This document shows positions 9,171 to 17,413 of a stretch of 44,305 bases of DNA, piece after piece. Positions within the stretch are counted from its first letter, which is position 1. Every line of letters begins with the position of its first letter. A program made the translations under genes and the position numbers. Below the pieces are notes generated by a model. The model saw nothing but the letters and a program-made list of their open reading frames with translations, did not search any database and had not been told where the DNA came from. The DNA is from a bacterium ADurb.Bin236 (GTDB lineage: Bacteria > UBP15 > UBA6099): contig MWCD01000031.1 in NCBI GenBank assembly GCA_002069885.1, positions 1 to 44,305 of the forward strand. The letters are read 5' to 3'.

Positions 9171-9656
9171 ATGAAACGCGCTGTTAGAATCGGAGTGATG
9201 GGGCCGGGGGACGCCGCCCCGGATGAATTGGAAATGGCCGAAGCCGTCGGGCGAGGAATAGCCGGGCGCGGCGGGATATTGGTGTGCGGCGGTCTGGGTG
9301 GAGTAATGGAGGCGGCGGCGAAGGGCGCGGCTCTCGCCGGGGGGGTGACGCTCGGCATACTTCCGGGGCATAGCCCTGACAGCGCAAACCCTTATATTTC
9401 TATTACGGTAGTGACCGGAATGTCGCATGCCAGAAATCTTGTCAACGTTCTCACGTCTCAGGCGGTGATAGCGGTGGGCGGGGCATACGGCACGCTGTCG
9501 GAGATAGCTCTTGCGCTGAAGTCGGGGCGGCCGGTTGTGGCCTTAAAGAGCTGGCGGCTGAAGGAGATGGGGTGCGACGACGCTCTGTTCGTCGACGCGG
9601 AAACTCCTCAGGAGGCGGTGGAGAAGGCGTTTCAGGCGGCAGAGGCCGCGCTGTAA
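9171..9656 (+). CDS. TIGR00725/LOG-like Rossmann protein
   Basis: A 161-residue protein of the SLOG/LOG Rossmann superfamily. GGLGGVMEA at residues 40-48 and GGAYGTLSE at 103-111 are the two nucleotide-binding and catalytic motifs of lysine-decarboxylase-like or LOG proteins. The overall form (IGVMGPGD start, ILPGHSPDSANPYISI) matches the TIGR00725 subgroup. LOG enzymes cleave nucleoside monophosphates to a base and ribose phosphate, but members of this subgroup are not well characterised. The gene appears monocistronic, with a GGGGGCGG ribosome site and a weak terminator overlapping its stop codon. Confidence 0.8.
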   Translation: MKRAVRIGVMGPGDAAPDELEMAEAVGRGIAGRGGILVCGGLGGVMEAAAKGAALAGGVTLGILPGHSPDSANPYISITVVTGMSHARNLVNVLTSQAVIAVGGAYGTLSEIALALKSGRPVVALKSWRLKEMGCDDALFVDAETPQEAVEKAFQAAEAAL

Positions 9657-9670
9657 TCAAGCGGTTTTTT
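9646..9670 (+). terminator. Weak intrinsic terminator overlapping a stop codon
   Basis: CCGC and GCGG form a four-base-pair stem around an 11-base loop that contains the TAA of the preceding gene, followed directly by six T residues. Confidence 0.35.
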
Positions 9671-9747
9671 GTCTAATCCTGCAACTTAACACACGCCCGG
9701 CGGATTATATTAATAAGAAATATCGCCCGAAAGGCGGGGATGAACAG

Positions 9748-10008
9748 ATGGCCGATCAGACTTTTTACAGGGACGAAATAATAGCGATGTCCCCGCGCAA
9801 TTTCGACGAAGCTAAAATTGCCGCAGAAGAACTGAAAGACGGAAATCCGACTATTGTCAATTTCAGCCAGTTGACCCCGGAAGAGCGGATTTGGGCGATA
9901 CACTATTTAAACGGAGTTGCATTCGCGCTGGACGGGACTACGCGCGAGATAGGCAGCCAAGTGTTTCTGTTCGCCCCCGCGAATGTGACGGTAGATTTCG
10001 ATAAATGA
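9748..10008 (+). CDS. sepF: SepF-like cell division protein
   Basis: An 86-residue protein consisting of just the SepF/DUF552 core: PRNFDEAKIAAEELKDGNPTI, then a helix (ERIWAIHYLNGVAFAL) and the closing strands (GTTREIGSQVFLFAP, NVTVDF). In Gram-positives and cyanobacteria SepF polymerises and tethers FtsZ to the membrane through an N-terminal amphipathic helix. That helix and its linker are very short here. No ftsZ or division cluster is visible nearby. A GGGGATGA segment precedes the start. Confidence 0.85.
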   Translation: MADQTFYRDEIIAMSPRNFDEAKIAAEELKDGNPTIVNFSQLTPEERIWAIHYLNGVAFALDGTTREIGSQVFLFAPANVTVDFDK

Positions 10009-10151
10009 CAAAGGTTTAAGGCATATTCCTCATCGCGCATTAGATGTTTTCTAGATAGGCATTATTCATCGGTATATACATCAAATTAAAAGCGCGGATT
10101 CTAATTCCGGTTCTGCATGCCAAGCGGGCGAGGCGGCGCTAGAATTTTCGC

Positions 10152-10805
10152 ATGGACGGCGCGACGGGATTTCTGGCTCCTGATTCTTCTGTGGCATTTG
10201 AATGCGAATGCTGCGGGGTATGTTGCGCGAGCGGTCTGGAAATATTTCTCAACACAGTGGACATGCTAAAGCTGAGGGCGCATTTTAAGCGGCCGACGCG
10301 CGAACTGATAGATAAATATCTTATTCTCGAACAACGGGCGGAGTACGGGGCGTATCCTTTATGTCTTATCCGCATGGGCGAGGGGGGATGCCCTTTTCTG
10401 GACGGGCGGCTGTGTTCGGTTCATCCCGCGCGGCCTGCGGGATGCCGTCTGTTTCCGGTGATCCACTATCATGACGCGTCAAGGGGCGAAGTATTCGCGT
10501 TCGCGGAGGATATGGATTTTTGTCCGGGGAAGCGGAGGACGGAGGAGAGGCCGCTGACAGATTGGCTCAAAGAGAATGTTTTTCGGGACTATGAGAAGGC
10601 GGCGCTGTTTCAGAAAATGATGGTTCCGTTGTCGCGCCGGAGAGCGCCGGATGAAGTGACGAGGGGATTGTTTGAGACGCTGTTTGATTTTGATTCGGCG
10701 GCGGATTTTCCGCTTGCGGGAGTGTACGACGACGGAGCGGACGCGATGGCAGAGGTGCTTGAATGGACTGAGAGAAGGCTCAAAAGTATTCTTGAGAAAC
10801 TGTAG
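10152..10805 (+). CDS. YkgJ-type cysteine-cluster protein
   Basis: A 217-residue protein with the CxxCxxxCC-type cluster FECECCGVCC (Cys18, 20, 21, 24, 25). A second set follows at Cys71, Cys80, Cys88 and Cys98 (GCPFLDGRLCSVHPARPAGCRLFP), and a final FCPG at Cys124. This is the pattern of the YkgJ/PF03692 family, thought to bind zinc or an iron-sulfur cluster; the role is unknown. No ribosome site is obvious before the ATG, but the next Met would remove the first cysteine cluster, so I keep this start. The following gene starts 40 bases later, suggesting co-transcription. Confidence 0.8.
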   Translation: MDGATGFLAPDSSVAFECECCGVCCASGLEIFLNTVDMLKLRAHFKRPTRELIDKYLILEQRAEYGAYPLCLIRMGEGGCPFLDGRLCSVHPARPAGCRLFPVIHYHDASRGEVFAFAEDMDFCPGKRRTEERPLTDWLKENVFRDYEKAALFQKMMVPLSRRRAPDEVTRGLFETLFDFDSAADFPLAGVYDDGADAMAEVLEWTERRLKSILEKL

Positions 10806-10845
10806 GCGCGCGAACTGAGCGCCGTTGAGCGCGGGAGGGGATGTA

Positions 10846-11247
10846 ATGTTTGAAGCAACGCTGATAAAGGAAATCTTCGCTGTGGTTTTTCATCCCGAAG
10901 GGGAATTTGTGGATCCGAGGGAGAGCGCGGAAAGGGTGTTCGTGTGCGGGTCGCTGATGGACCCGGCTTTTCTATCGGGCAGGATAGGGCGGGCGGCGGC
11001 AATGGTTCCTGCGACGGCAAGAGGGCACAGCAGGGGATGGGGAGAGGCGGATGGCAAGAGATTTCATTTTTTGCGGGAGGACGCTGAGGGGACGACTCAG
11101 GGGATGGCACTTCTGGGGTTGACAGGCGACGATATTAGGGAATTAGAGAAGTTTGAACAGGTTCCGGAGGTCAGGCGGCGCGCGGACATCGAGATATGCG
11201 TAGGAGACATTGTTCTGTCGGGGATAACTTATCTGGCTAATAAATAA
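10846..11247 (+). CDS. Gamma-glutamylcyclotransferase-like protein
   Basis: A 133-residue protein with the GGCT/AIG2-like opening RVFVCGSLMDPAFLSGRIGR, where GSLMD is the substrate-loop motif (YGSL in classical members). The rest follows the fold, including TQGMALLGLTGDDIRELEKFE, whose acidic residue corresponds to the catalytic Glu region. Such proteins cyclise gamma-glutamyl compounds or act on related amides; the substrate here is unknown. I chose the ATG at 10846 over an in-frame TTG at 10825 because GGGAGGGG lies just upstream of the ATG. Confidence 0.75.
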   Translation: MFEATLIKEIFAVVFHPEGEFVDPRESAERVFVCGSLMDPAFLSGRIGRAAAMVPATARGHSRGWGEADGKRFHFLREDAEGTTQGMALLGLTGDDIRELEKFEQVPEVRRRADIEICVGDIVLSGITYLANK

Positions 11248-11272
11248 ATCGCGCCGCGCGGACGGCGGCGGG

Positions 11273-11301
11273 TTGACACTCGGCTTCGAGGGTGATAGAT
11301 T
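11273..11301 (+). promoter_or_regulatory. Sigma-70 type promoter for the PhnD-like gene
   Basis: TTGACA (11273-11278) and TAGATT (11296-11301) are separated by 17 bases. Transcription should begin near 11308, giving a leader of about 56 bases before the ATG at 11364. Confidence 0.7.
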
Positions 11302-11363
11302 CAACATGCCTCTGTAAGAACACTCGGTTTGACGGCATTAATTGACAAGGAGGACTTCCTGCC

Positions 11364-12317
11364 ATGAAAACTCGAAGAATGACTATGATAGCGATGGTCG
11401 CGGCTTTAATTATGGTTTCGGCGGCGGCTTTGTCTCAGCAGAAAGTGTTCATCGCTCCAGTGGCGCAAGGTCTTGCGGATTCCACAGTCAACAAGATGAT
11501 AATCGACTTGGTGGAGATAGTTAGAACCAAGACCGGGGCGGACTTGAAATCGACGACCGTGGCGTATGCGCCGGGAGAACTGGCGACGGAGATAACTCTG
11601 AAGGAGATGAAGGCGGGAAGGGCGGACATGGGATATGTGAACGCTCTGGAATACGCTGACATGACGAGCAAGTATCCGAATCTGTTCGAGCCGGCGTTTA
11701 TATTAACGATGGGCGGAAAAAAGAACGAGGACATGTGCCTGTATGTGTCTGCTAAAAGCTCGGCGAAGACGGTCGCGGACACTAAAGGTATGGTATGGGG
11801 CGGCTCTGACACGCTGGGCACAAGGTTCATCCTGCATGAAAACGGCATTAAGGAGCCGCTGGCGTCATTCTACAAGGAAGTTAAATATGTGGGCACAAGC
11901 CCGATGACGATTCTAATCGATTCTTTGAGGGCGGGAAATTTTGAGGTGTTCGCGGTTCCGAAGCATCTGCTTCTCATTGGCGGCGGAGCTCCGGGTTCGG
12001 TGGATAAAGCGTCTCAATCGTCCGGGATTCCATATAGGCAGATATATTGCACGACGTACCAGAGCAACTGGATATTCGGATACAAGAAGGGATTCCCGCC
12101 TGAGCTTTCGTCGAAGACGACCAAGATTCTGCTCGGGGCGCACAAGGACAGGGATTTCGCGAGATTCCACTTTATGTTCACCGCGCTGAAGGGCCATTTC
12201 GTGGAATACAAAAAAGAGGACTTGGCGCGGACGCTGGAGATTAAGAAGCTGAAGGACTCGCTGGGATGGGACAAAGAGAGGAAAGAACACAACGCGAAAG
12301 CCAAGACGGCGAAGTAG
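11364..12317 (+). CDS. PhnD-like periplasmic substrate-binding protein
   Basis: A 317-residue exported protein. A Sec signal peptide spans about residues 1-24 (ending AAALSQQ). The mature part follows the phosphate/phosphite/phosphonate binding-protein family (PhnD-like, PF12974): GELATEITLKEMKAGRADMGYVNALEY near the first lobe and the serine-rich SDTLGTRFILHENGI stretch lining the usual ligand site. The C-terminal tail is Lys-rich. No permease or ATPase for it is visible in the window, so it is an orphan component or is used for sensing. AAGGAGG lies 10 bases before the start, and a good promoter is upstream. The isomerase gene follows after 25 bases, so the two probably share a transcript. 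Confidence 0.75.
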   Translation: MKTRRMTMIAMVAALIMVSAAALSQQKVFIAPVAQGLADSTVNKMIIDLVEIVRTKTGADLKSTTVAYAPGELATEITLKEMKAGRADMGYVNALEYADMTSKYPNLFEPAFILTMGGKKNEDMCLYVSAKSSAKTVADTKGMVWGGSDTLGTRFILHENGIKEPLASFYKEVKYVGTSPMTILIDSLRAGNFEVFAVPKHLLLIGGGAPGSVDKASQSSGIPYRQIYCTTYQSNWIFGYKKGFPPELSSKTTKILLGAHKDRDFARFHFMFTALKGHFVEYKKEDLARTLEIKKLKDSLGWDKERKEHNAKAKTAK

Positions 12318-12342
12318 GCGGGCGCGCGGAGGCTCTGACTGA

Positions 12343-13263
12343 ATGAAGGGGAACAAATATTACTGGGGAATAGCGATGAACCCGGTGGCGTTTCCCGCGC
12401 GGGCCGGAGAGACCGCGGAGGGAGTGGAGAGGTGCAGGGGGATTTTGGCGGACCCGTTTTTCGACGCGGTCGAGGCGGGGTGGATTAAGACTCCGGAATA
12501 CCGCAAGAAGGTCAGGCGGGCGGCGGAGGAAAGCGGCAAAGAGATAGCGTACGGTTGCGGGCCGGAAATATTCGCGGAAAACTTAAATATTAATTCAAGA
12601 GACGAAGCGGAGAGAACGAGGGCGGTGTCGCGTCTGAAGCAGCTTGCGGACGACGCGATGGATTACGGGGCGAAGACGCTCGTGTTCTGCGGCGGTCCGA
12701 ATGTAGCCGCCGAGTTGAAGGGCGAAGCTTTCAGGTTTCTGGTGGATTCAATCGGGGAGTTATGCGCTTTCTGCCGGGAAGCCCGACCACAGAAGCCGCT
12801 AGTCGTTTCGTTGGAGCTTTTCGATTCTAAAATTGATAAAAAGAGAATAATAGGGTCTTCAGCGGACGCCGCGCTGATAGCGCGGAGGGTGGTTAAAGAC
12901 CATCCGAATTTTTCGCTGACACTGGACTTGAGCCATCTGCCGCTGATGGGAGAGACGGCACAGGGGGCGGTATCGCGATGCCGTCCGTTTCTTCAGCACG
13001 CGCATGTCGGCAACTGCGTGATAAAGGACGCCGCGCATCCTTTATACGGGGACAAACACCCTCCGTTCGGGATTGAAGGAGGGGAAATAGGGGCAGAGGA
13101 GTTGGCGGCGTTTCTGGCGGCGCTCGACGCGGGCGGCTACGCGTCCGCGAGGACGCCGTCGCGGCGGCCTCTGGTCATCGCAGAGGTTTTTCCGCGAGCC
13201 GGCGAAAACCCGCTCGACGTGGTGAAGAACATCAAGGAAACGCTGTCCGCCGCCGCGCCGTGA
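12343..13263 (+). CDS. Sugar phosphate isomerase/epimerase (AP-endonuclease-2 type TIM barrel)
   Basis: A 306-residue TIM-barrel protein of the xylose-isomerase-like superfamily (PF01261). Metal-ligand positions can be followed through SLELFDSKIDKKRIIG, LTLDLSHLPLMGE, HAHVGNC and a final IAEVFPR, which together supply the Glu, Asp, His and Glu that bind the divalent metal in this family. The stretch GDKHPPFGIEGGEIG resembles the loop around the active site in sugar isomerases. The substrate cannot be read from the sequence. It follows the PhnD-like gene closely and converges on the next gene with an eight-base gap. Confidence 0.75.
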   Translation: MKGNKYYWGIAMNPVAFPARAGETAEGVERCRGILADPFFDAVEAGWIKTPEYRKKVRRAAEESGKEIAYGCGPEIFAENLNINSRDEAERTRAVSRLKQLADDAMDYGAKTLVFCGGPNVAAELKGEAFRFLVDSIGELCAFCREARPQKPLVVSLELFDSKIDKKRIIGSSADAALIARRVVKDHPNFSLTLDLSHLPLMGETAQGAVSRCRPFLQHAHVGNCVIKDAAHPLYGDKHPPFGIEGGEIGAEELAAFLAALDAGGYASARTPSRRPLVIAEVFPRAGENPLDVVKNIKETLSAAAP

Positions 13264-13270
13264 CGCCGCG

Positions 13271-13657
13271 TCACTTCTTGCGCATCTCAAAGAACATCAA
13301 AAAAATCTCTTGGCCGAAAAGCTTGTAGTACAGCTTGCCGATGAGTCTGCCGTCGGGCAGACGGCGCAGCCGGTCCACCACGCCGCGCATTACAACGCTG
13401 TTTTCGGACTGATCGTAATCAATGAGAAGCGAATCCGAGCCTTTCTCAAGCCTGAATTTGCCGAAGCTTATGCCATCGAGGATGAGATTTTCCCCGTCTC
13501 CAGCGATGTCCGCAGATTTCCTGTGCTTGAGCAGTTCGAGCGAGAACCACGGGAACCACGGCACGACAACGTAGAATTCCCCTTCGAGTTCTTCCGGCTC
13601 AGGGACGGAGCCTTCTTCGTAAAGACTTTCGATTTCTTTCAATTCGTCAATGAACAT
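13271..13657 (-). CDS. Conserved hypothetical protein, probably beta-rich
   Basis: A 128-residue protein that I do not recognise. The N-terminal 30 residues are acidic (IDELKEIESLYEEGSVPEPEE). The remainder alternates hydrophobic and polar residues in strand-like blocks (EFYVVVPWFPWFSLELL, LILDGISFGKFRLEKG, LLIDYDQ, LIGKLYYKLFGQEIFLMFFEM), which suggests a small beta barrel of lipocalin type. No signal peptide or transmembrane helix is present. AAGGGGGG precedes the ATG at good spacing, which supports the start and that the gene is real. Confidence 0.65.
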   Translation of the reverse strand: MFIDELKEIESLYEEGSVPEPEELEGEFYVVVPWFPWFSLELLKHRKSADIAGDGENLILDGISFGKFRLEKGSDSLLIDYDQSENSVVMRGVVDRLRRLPDGRLIGKLYYKLFGQEIFLMFFEMRKK

Positions 13658-13731
13658 GGCGGCCCCCCTTATAATGGCGATGATATATTTATTTAGAAAA
13701 AAAGTCTATCTTGCGTGGCGGGATGCGGGAC

Positions 13732-13770
13732 AAAAAACAAGCCCGGCGGGCGCTAAGGCGACCGCCGGGC
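13732..13770 (-). terminator. Strong intrinsic terminator of the ferredoxin gene
   Basis: On the minus strand GCCCGGCGG pairs with CCGCCGGGC, with an inner CGC/GCG extension and a CTTA loop. TTGTTTTTTG follows at once. The structure begins 21 bases after the ferredoxin stop. Confidence 0.85.
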
Positions 13771-13791
13771 GGTATGTTCGATACTGAGTTG

Positions 13792-14028
<237 letters not shown>

Positions 14029-14030
14029 TC

Positions 14031-14058
14031 AGTATAAGCGACGCGTTGATTTTATCAA
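14031..14058 (-). promoter_or_regulatory. Promoter of the ferredoxin gene
   Basis: On the minus strand TTGATA (14053-14058) and TATACT (14031-14036) are separated by 16 bases. Transcription should start near 14024, about 60 bases before the ferredoxin ATG. Confidence 0.65.
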
Positions 14059-14107
14059 TACCCGGTGGGCAAGAATGTTTTGCCGCCGGTATTGTCGTTC
14101 GGCGCGC

Positions 14108-14749
14108 TCAACGCCCGATTTTAATGTGGATTCGCTCTCCTTTTTTTCCGCCTTTGAGGGATGACAGCATCCCTTTTATAGTCTGGCCGATGAAAGCCTT
14201 GACGAAAGGTTTGACCGGAAGGAATTTTCCGTCTATCCAGACGCGCACTTCGCTGCGCGAAACGTTTTTGAGATATCTGTTTTGAATAAAGTCGGATATG
14301 CCCTTGGCGTCGTTTCGGTCGAAGACTGGGACGCCTGCTTCGAATTCCGAGGGGGAGGCGACGGCTATCATGTCTTCAGCGTTGAAACCTCTCGGTTCCG
14401 GGCCGTCTCCTTTGACCCAGATTTTATCGCATTCCTGCTCTTTGCCGCCTTCGACGATTACGATATCCGCTAGGGTGAAATACTGATAAACGATTTCATC
14501 CAGAGTGGGAGCAGGGTCGGAAGGAACGAAGAGAGCAGTTTTTCTGGGGGCGACAAGCGCGGTGGCGAAAGCGCCGGCTGCTGTGTGACGGAAAGTGTCT
14601 TTTCCCTCGGTGTCCGGATCGAAGTCGCACCGGGTGAATTTTGCGGTTCCCACTTTGCATCCTCGCGATGACAGTTCCGCGACAACCTTCTCGACGAGAG
14701 ATGTTTTGCCAGTGTTCGAGTCTCCAACAAAAGAAACAACAGGAATCAT
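14108..14749 (-). CDS. mobB: Molybdopterin-guanine dinucleotide biosynthesis protein MobB
   Basis: A 213-residue P-loop GTP-binding protein. The Walker A loop is G9-D-S-N-T-G-K15-T16, followed by SLVEKVVAELSSRGCKVGTAKF and the typical KDTFRHTAAGA. A Walker B-like IVIVEGGKEQ is near residue 100. MobB assists MobA in adding GMP to molybdopterin. After the GTPase part there is a C-terminal extension of about 50 residues (VRVWIDGKFLPVKPFV, IGQTIKGMLSSLKGG), also found in some archaeal and bacterial MobB proteins. GGAGG lies seven bases before the start. No other molybdenum-cofactor gene is visible in the window. Confidence 0.85.
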   Translation of the reverse strand: MIPVVSFVGDSNTGKTSLVEKVVAELSSRGCKVGTAKFTRCDFDPDTEGKDTFRHTAAGAFATALVAPRKTALFVPSDPAPTLDEIVYQYFTLADIVIVEGGKEQECDKIWVKGDGPEPRGFNAEDMIAVASPSEFEAGVPVFDRNDAKGISDFIQNRYLKNVSRSEVRVWIDGKFLPVKPFVKAFIGQTIKGMLSSLKGGKKGERIHIKIGR

Positions 14750-14914
14750 TTTCGCGCCTCCAAACCTTGTGGAATCATTTTAATCGCGGATGCGGAAAAG
14801 GCAAACGCCGAGGGCGCAGGGGGCCGGCGCGCGCGCCTCTTCCATTATTCCTCCGTATGGTGGTAGACTTATTGCCTGTGCGGTACGTTCAAATTTAACG
14901 CGGGCGGTAAACCG

Positions 14915-16597
14915 ATGGCCGAAGAGGCGAAAAAGAAAAAACGCGGGGATGTGTTCAGCGCGGGGACGACGGACGAGGAAAAGAAGAAACGGTTCAACGC
15001 GGGCGGAATAATCGCGATGGCCGGGTTTCTGGCGGGGGGGGTGTTTCAGGCCATGTGGATGGCGGTAACTCCGAGGCTTCTTGGAGAGCAGGGCATGGGG
15101 CTTTTTTCCCCGCTGTTTCAAGCGGCATACGCCGTGGCCACATTGATCGCTCTAGGCATACCGCAGACCATAGTTACTTTCGTGTCGAAGCATTATGAAA
15201 ATGAATTCGACGAATCGTTGAAATTCATGACGGACGGTTGCCGGCTGATGTTCGTGGTCGCGTTGGGAGTGGTGGCGGTCTCGACGGCGGCCTCTCTGTT
15301 TGCGGCGTCGGCAGGCGCGATGAGCGCTTTCGCCGCGGCATTGACGATTGTGTTCATGATAACGATAGCATTCATGGCTCTGTTCTGGGGGGTGAACGGA
15401 ATTCTGAACGGATTCCAGCGGCTCGATTTAATGACGATAGGCAACATAGTGTATCCGATAGGGATATTCGCGGCGTCAACGGCGCTGATAGTGGCGGCGC
15501 AAAGGACGATGCCGGGCGCGGACAGATGGGATGTCGTAGGCGCGGTGGCGGGAGTGGGGATCGGACACCTTATCGCTCTTGGGGTCGCCATGGCGGTGGT
15601 GGCGAAGACGGGGCTAGTCCCGGTTAAGAGGCTCATTGCGTTCAAGTCCGCGCACGGGTTGTACGGTCGGATATTAAAGTTCGGCGGAATCACGGCGGTG
15701 GCTTTCTTCAGTATGACTCTGGCTCAGAACCTGACGACGATAATAGTGCGCGTGGTCGGGATGAACGGGCTGCCGTTTGAGGGAATGAGAGGGCCGCTTT
15801 TCAGTTCGGCGCGCAATTGCGTTTATGAAACCGCATCGAAAAGCTGCGAGGCGGCTATAGGACATTTCGGCAACGCGCTCATTTACGGGCTTGCCCCGAT
15901 GTTGATCACCGGCATTGCCGTGGCGGTAATCCCGGCGATGTCGGAAGCGGAAGACAGGGGCAGACGCGACCTGATGCAGCACTATTATACTTCCGCGATG
16001 TCTCAGTCGATGGCCATAATCGGATGCTTTATCGCGCTGTTCGGAGTGATCATCGGCCCGCTGATCGAGATAATGAACGGCAAGGAGTTCCCCGCCGAAG
16101 TCATGCACCCGCTAGGCGTTCTCGGCGTGATAGGCGGCTCCGGGCTTGCTCTTCTGTTTGTGCTCATCAACATGTTTACAGGACTGAAGAGACCGCAGAT
16201 ACCTGCGGTCATACTAGTGGCGGTGGTGGTTGCGATGACGGTGTCGATAACGGCGCTGTCGTACACGAGGAACATACTGTGGCCTATGGCCGGATTCATA
16301 GGGCCGGTGTGGATCGGGTGCGCGGTATGTTTTGTGATGGCGGTCAGAGTGTTCGGACTGAAGTTCCCGTGGAGCGCGTTTTACGAACCGGCAGCGGCGG
16401 CGATTATTCCGGTGGCTCTCGTGCTGTTCGCGCTTCCCCCGGTGATGCCGGTGGCGGGCAGGGAGTGGGCGACAGGCTTGGCGACGCTGGTCGTGCTCGC
16501 GCCTTACTGGATCGTAATCCTGCTGTTTGAAAAACGCAGGAAAAAGGCTGTCCCGCCGGCGGACTCCGACGAACTGATGAAAGAATCCTCAAGTTAA
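14915..16597 (+). CDS. Oligosaccharide flippase / MATE-superfamily membrane protein
   Basis: A 560-residue polytopic protein with about 13-14 hydrophobic helices and a Lys-rich cytoplasmic N-terminus (EEAKKKKRGD). The pattern of helix pairs, the early GVFQAMWMAVTPRLLGEQGMGLFSPLFQAAYA and the DLMTIGNIVYPIGIF region resemble polysaccharide flippases (Wzx/MVF branch of the MOP superfamily), which move lipid-linked glycans across the inner membrane. No glycan cluster is adjacent, although GT-C and sugar aminotransferase genes lie elsewhere in the window. A long soluble loop (about 285-315, PFEGMRGPLFSSARNCVYETASKSCEAA) separates the two halves. GGGCGG precedes the ATG. Confidence 0.75.
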   Translation: MAEEAKKKKRGDVFSAGTTDEEKKKRFNAGGIIAMAGFLAGGVFQAMWMAVTPRLLGEQGMGLFSPLFQAAYAVATLIALGIPQTIVTFVSKHYENEFDESLKFMTDGCRLMFVVALGVVAVSTAASLFAASAGAMSAFAAALTIVFMITIAFMALFWGVNGILNGFQRLDLMTIGNIVYPIGIFAASTALIVAAQRTMPGADRWDVVGAVAGVGIGHLIALGVAMAVVAKTGLVPVKRLIAFKSAHGLYGRILKFGGITAVAFFSMTLAQNLTTIIVRVVGMNGLPFEGMRGPLFSSARNCVYETASKSCEAAIGHFGNALIYGLAPMLITGIAVAVIPAMSEAEDRGRRDLMQHYYTSAMSQSMAIIGCFIALFGVIIGPLIEIMNGKEFPAEVMHPLGVLGVIGGSGLALLFVLINMFTGLKRPQIPAVILVAVVVAMTVSITALSYTRNILWPMAGFIGPVWIGCAVCFVMAVRVFGLKFPWSAFYEPAAAAIIPVALVLFALPPVMPVAGREWATGLATLVVLAPYWIVILLFEKRRKKAVPPADSDELMKESSS

Positions 16598-16640
16598 ATC
16601 AGACAGGGAAGGCTCGCGCTCTCTTGCGGGATAATTTAAG

Positions 16641-17363
16641 ATGGATAACTTCTATGAAATTCTCGGCGTTCCGGAAACGGCCGGAGCCGACGAGATAAAA
16701 AAAGCGTATTACAGGCTTGCCAAACAGCTACACCCCGACACCGGGAACGGCGACGAAAAGGCGTTCCGGGAAGTGAACCGCGCGTACAACATACTGTCGC
16801 GCCCCGAATCCAGAAGCGACTACGACAAGACGCTAAGCAATTTCAGGAATCAGACGGGCGATTTTAACGCGTACGCGGCGGATGTTTACGAGGTCAGCGG
16901 CAGGCAGATACAGAACTTGCTCAGAGAGCTTGTGAGGCAGACGAACCTGACGCGGGTGAGGATCAAGAGCAATGGTCGCACTCTGGTGGATGTGCCGATC
17001 GCCACTGCGGTCGCCCTCACCACCGCCGGGTTCATCTTCGCTCCGATCGCGACTCTCCTCATAAATGTCGGCATAGACAGGTTTTTCGAAATGGAAGTCG
17101 GAAACGTGATCCTCGATATGTACGAGGAAACCGCAAAGAAGCACGAGACGGGGTTGTTGCAGGAAGCGGAACTCGGATACAAGAAGATAATAGAGATGAG
17201 CGAATATTTTGTGCCCGCCCACATGAATCTGGGCATGTTGTACAGGCAGTTGGGGGAGAGCCGGAAAGCGGAAGAGGCGTTCCGGAAAATTCTGGAGATA
17301 GCTCCGTTCGGGGAAGTGGGCGCGATGGCCAGAACGAACTTGGAAGAGTTGCGGGGATTTTAG
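16641..17363 (+). CDS. DnaJ-domain protein with membrane segment and TPR
   Basis: A 240-residue protein. The N-terminal J domain (about 3-66) has the catalytic tripeptide His31-Pro32-Asp33 (QLHPDTG), which stimulates Hsp70 ATPase. A middle hydrophobic segment (about 115-140, ATAVALTTAGFIFAPIATLLIN) should insert in the membrane. The C-terminal part carries at least one clear TPR (VPAHMNLGMLYRQLGESRKAEEAFRKILEIAP) preceded by a degenerate one. It looks like a membrane-anchored co-chaperone with a protein-binding tail. It starts 43 bases after the flippase and may be co-transcribed with it. Confidence 0.85.
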   Translation: MDNFYEILGVPETAGADEIKKAYYRLAKQLHPDTGNGDEKAFREVNRAYNILSRPESRSDYDKTLSNFRNQTGDFNAYAADVYEVSGRQIQNLLRELVRQTNLTRVRIKSNGRTLVDVPIATAVALTTAGFIFAPIATLLINVGIDRFFEMEVGNVILDMYEETAKKHETGLLQEAELGYKKIIEMSEYFVPAHMNLGMLYRQLGESRKAEEAFRKILEIAPFGEVGAMARTNLEELRGF

Positions 17364-17413
17364 GGAAAGGCGAGCCGCAGGCTCTTCGCGGCGGCGACGA
17401 GGGGGGAACCGCG

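Noticed and set aside
14780-15121. Minus-strand frame upstream of the flippase gene
   Set aside because: It overlaps the flippase start in antisense and its product shows no recognisable features.
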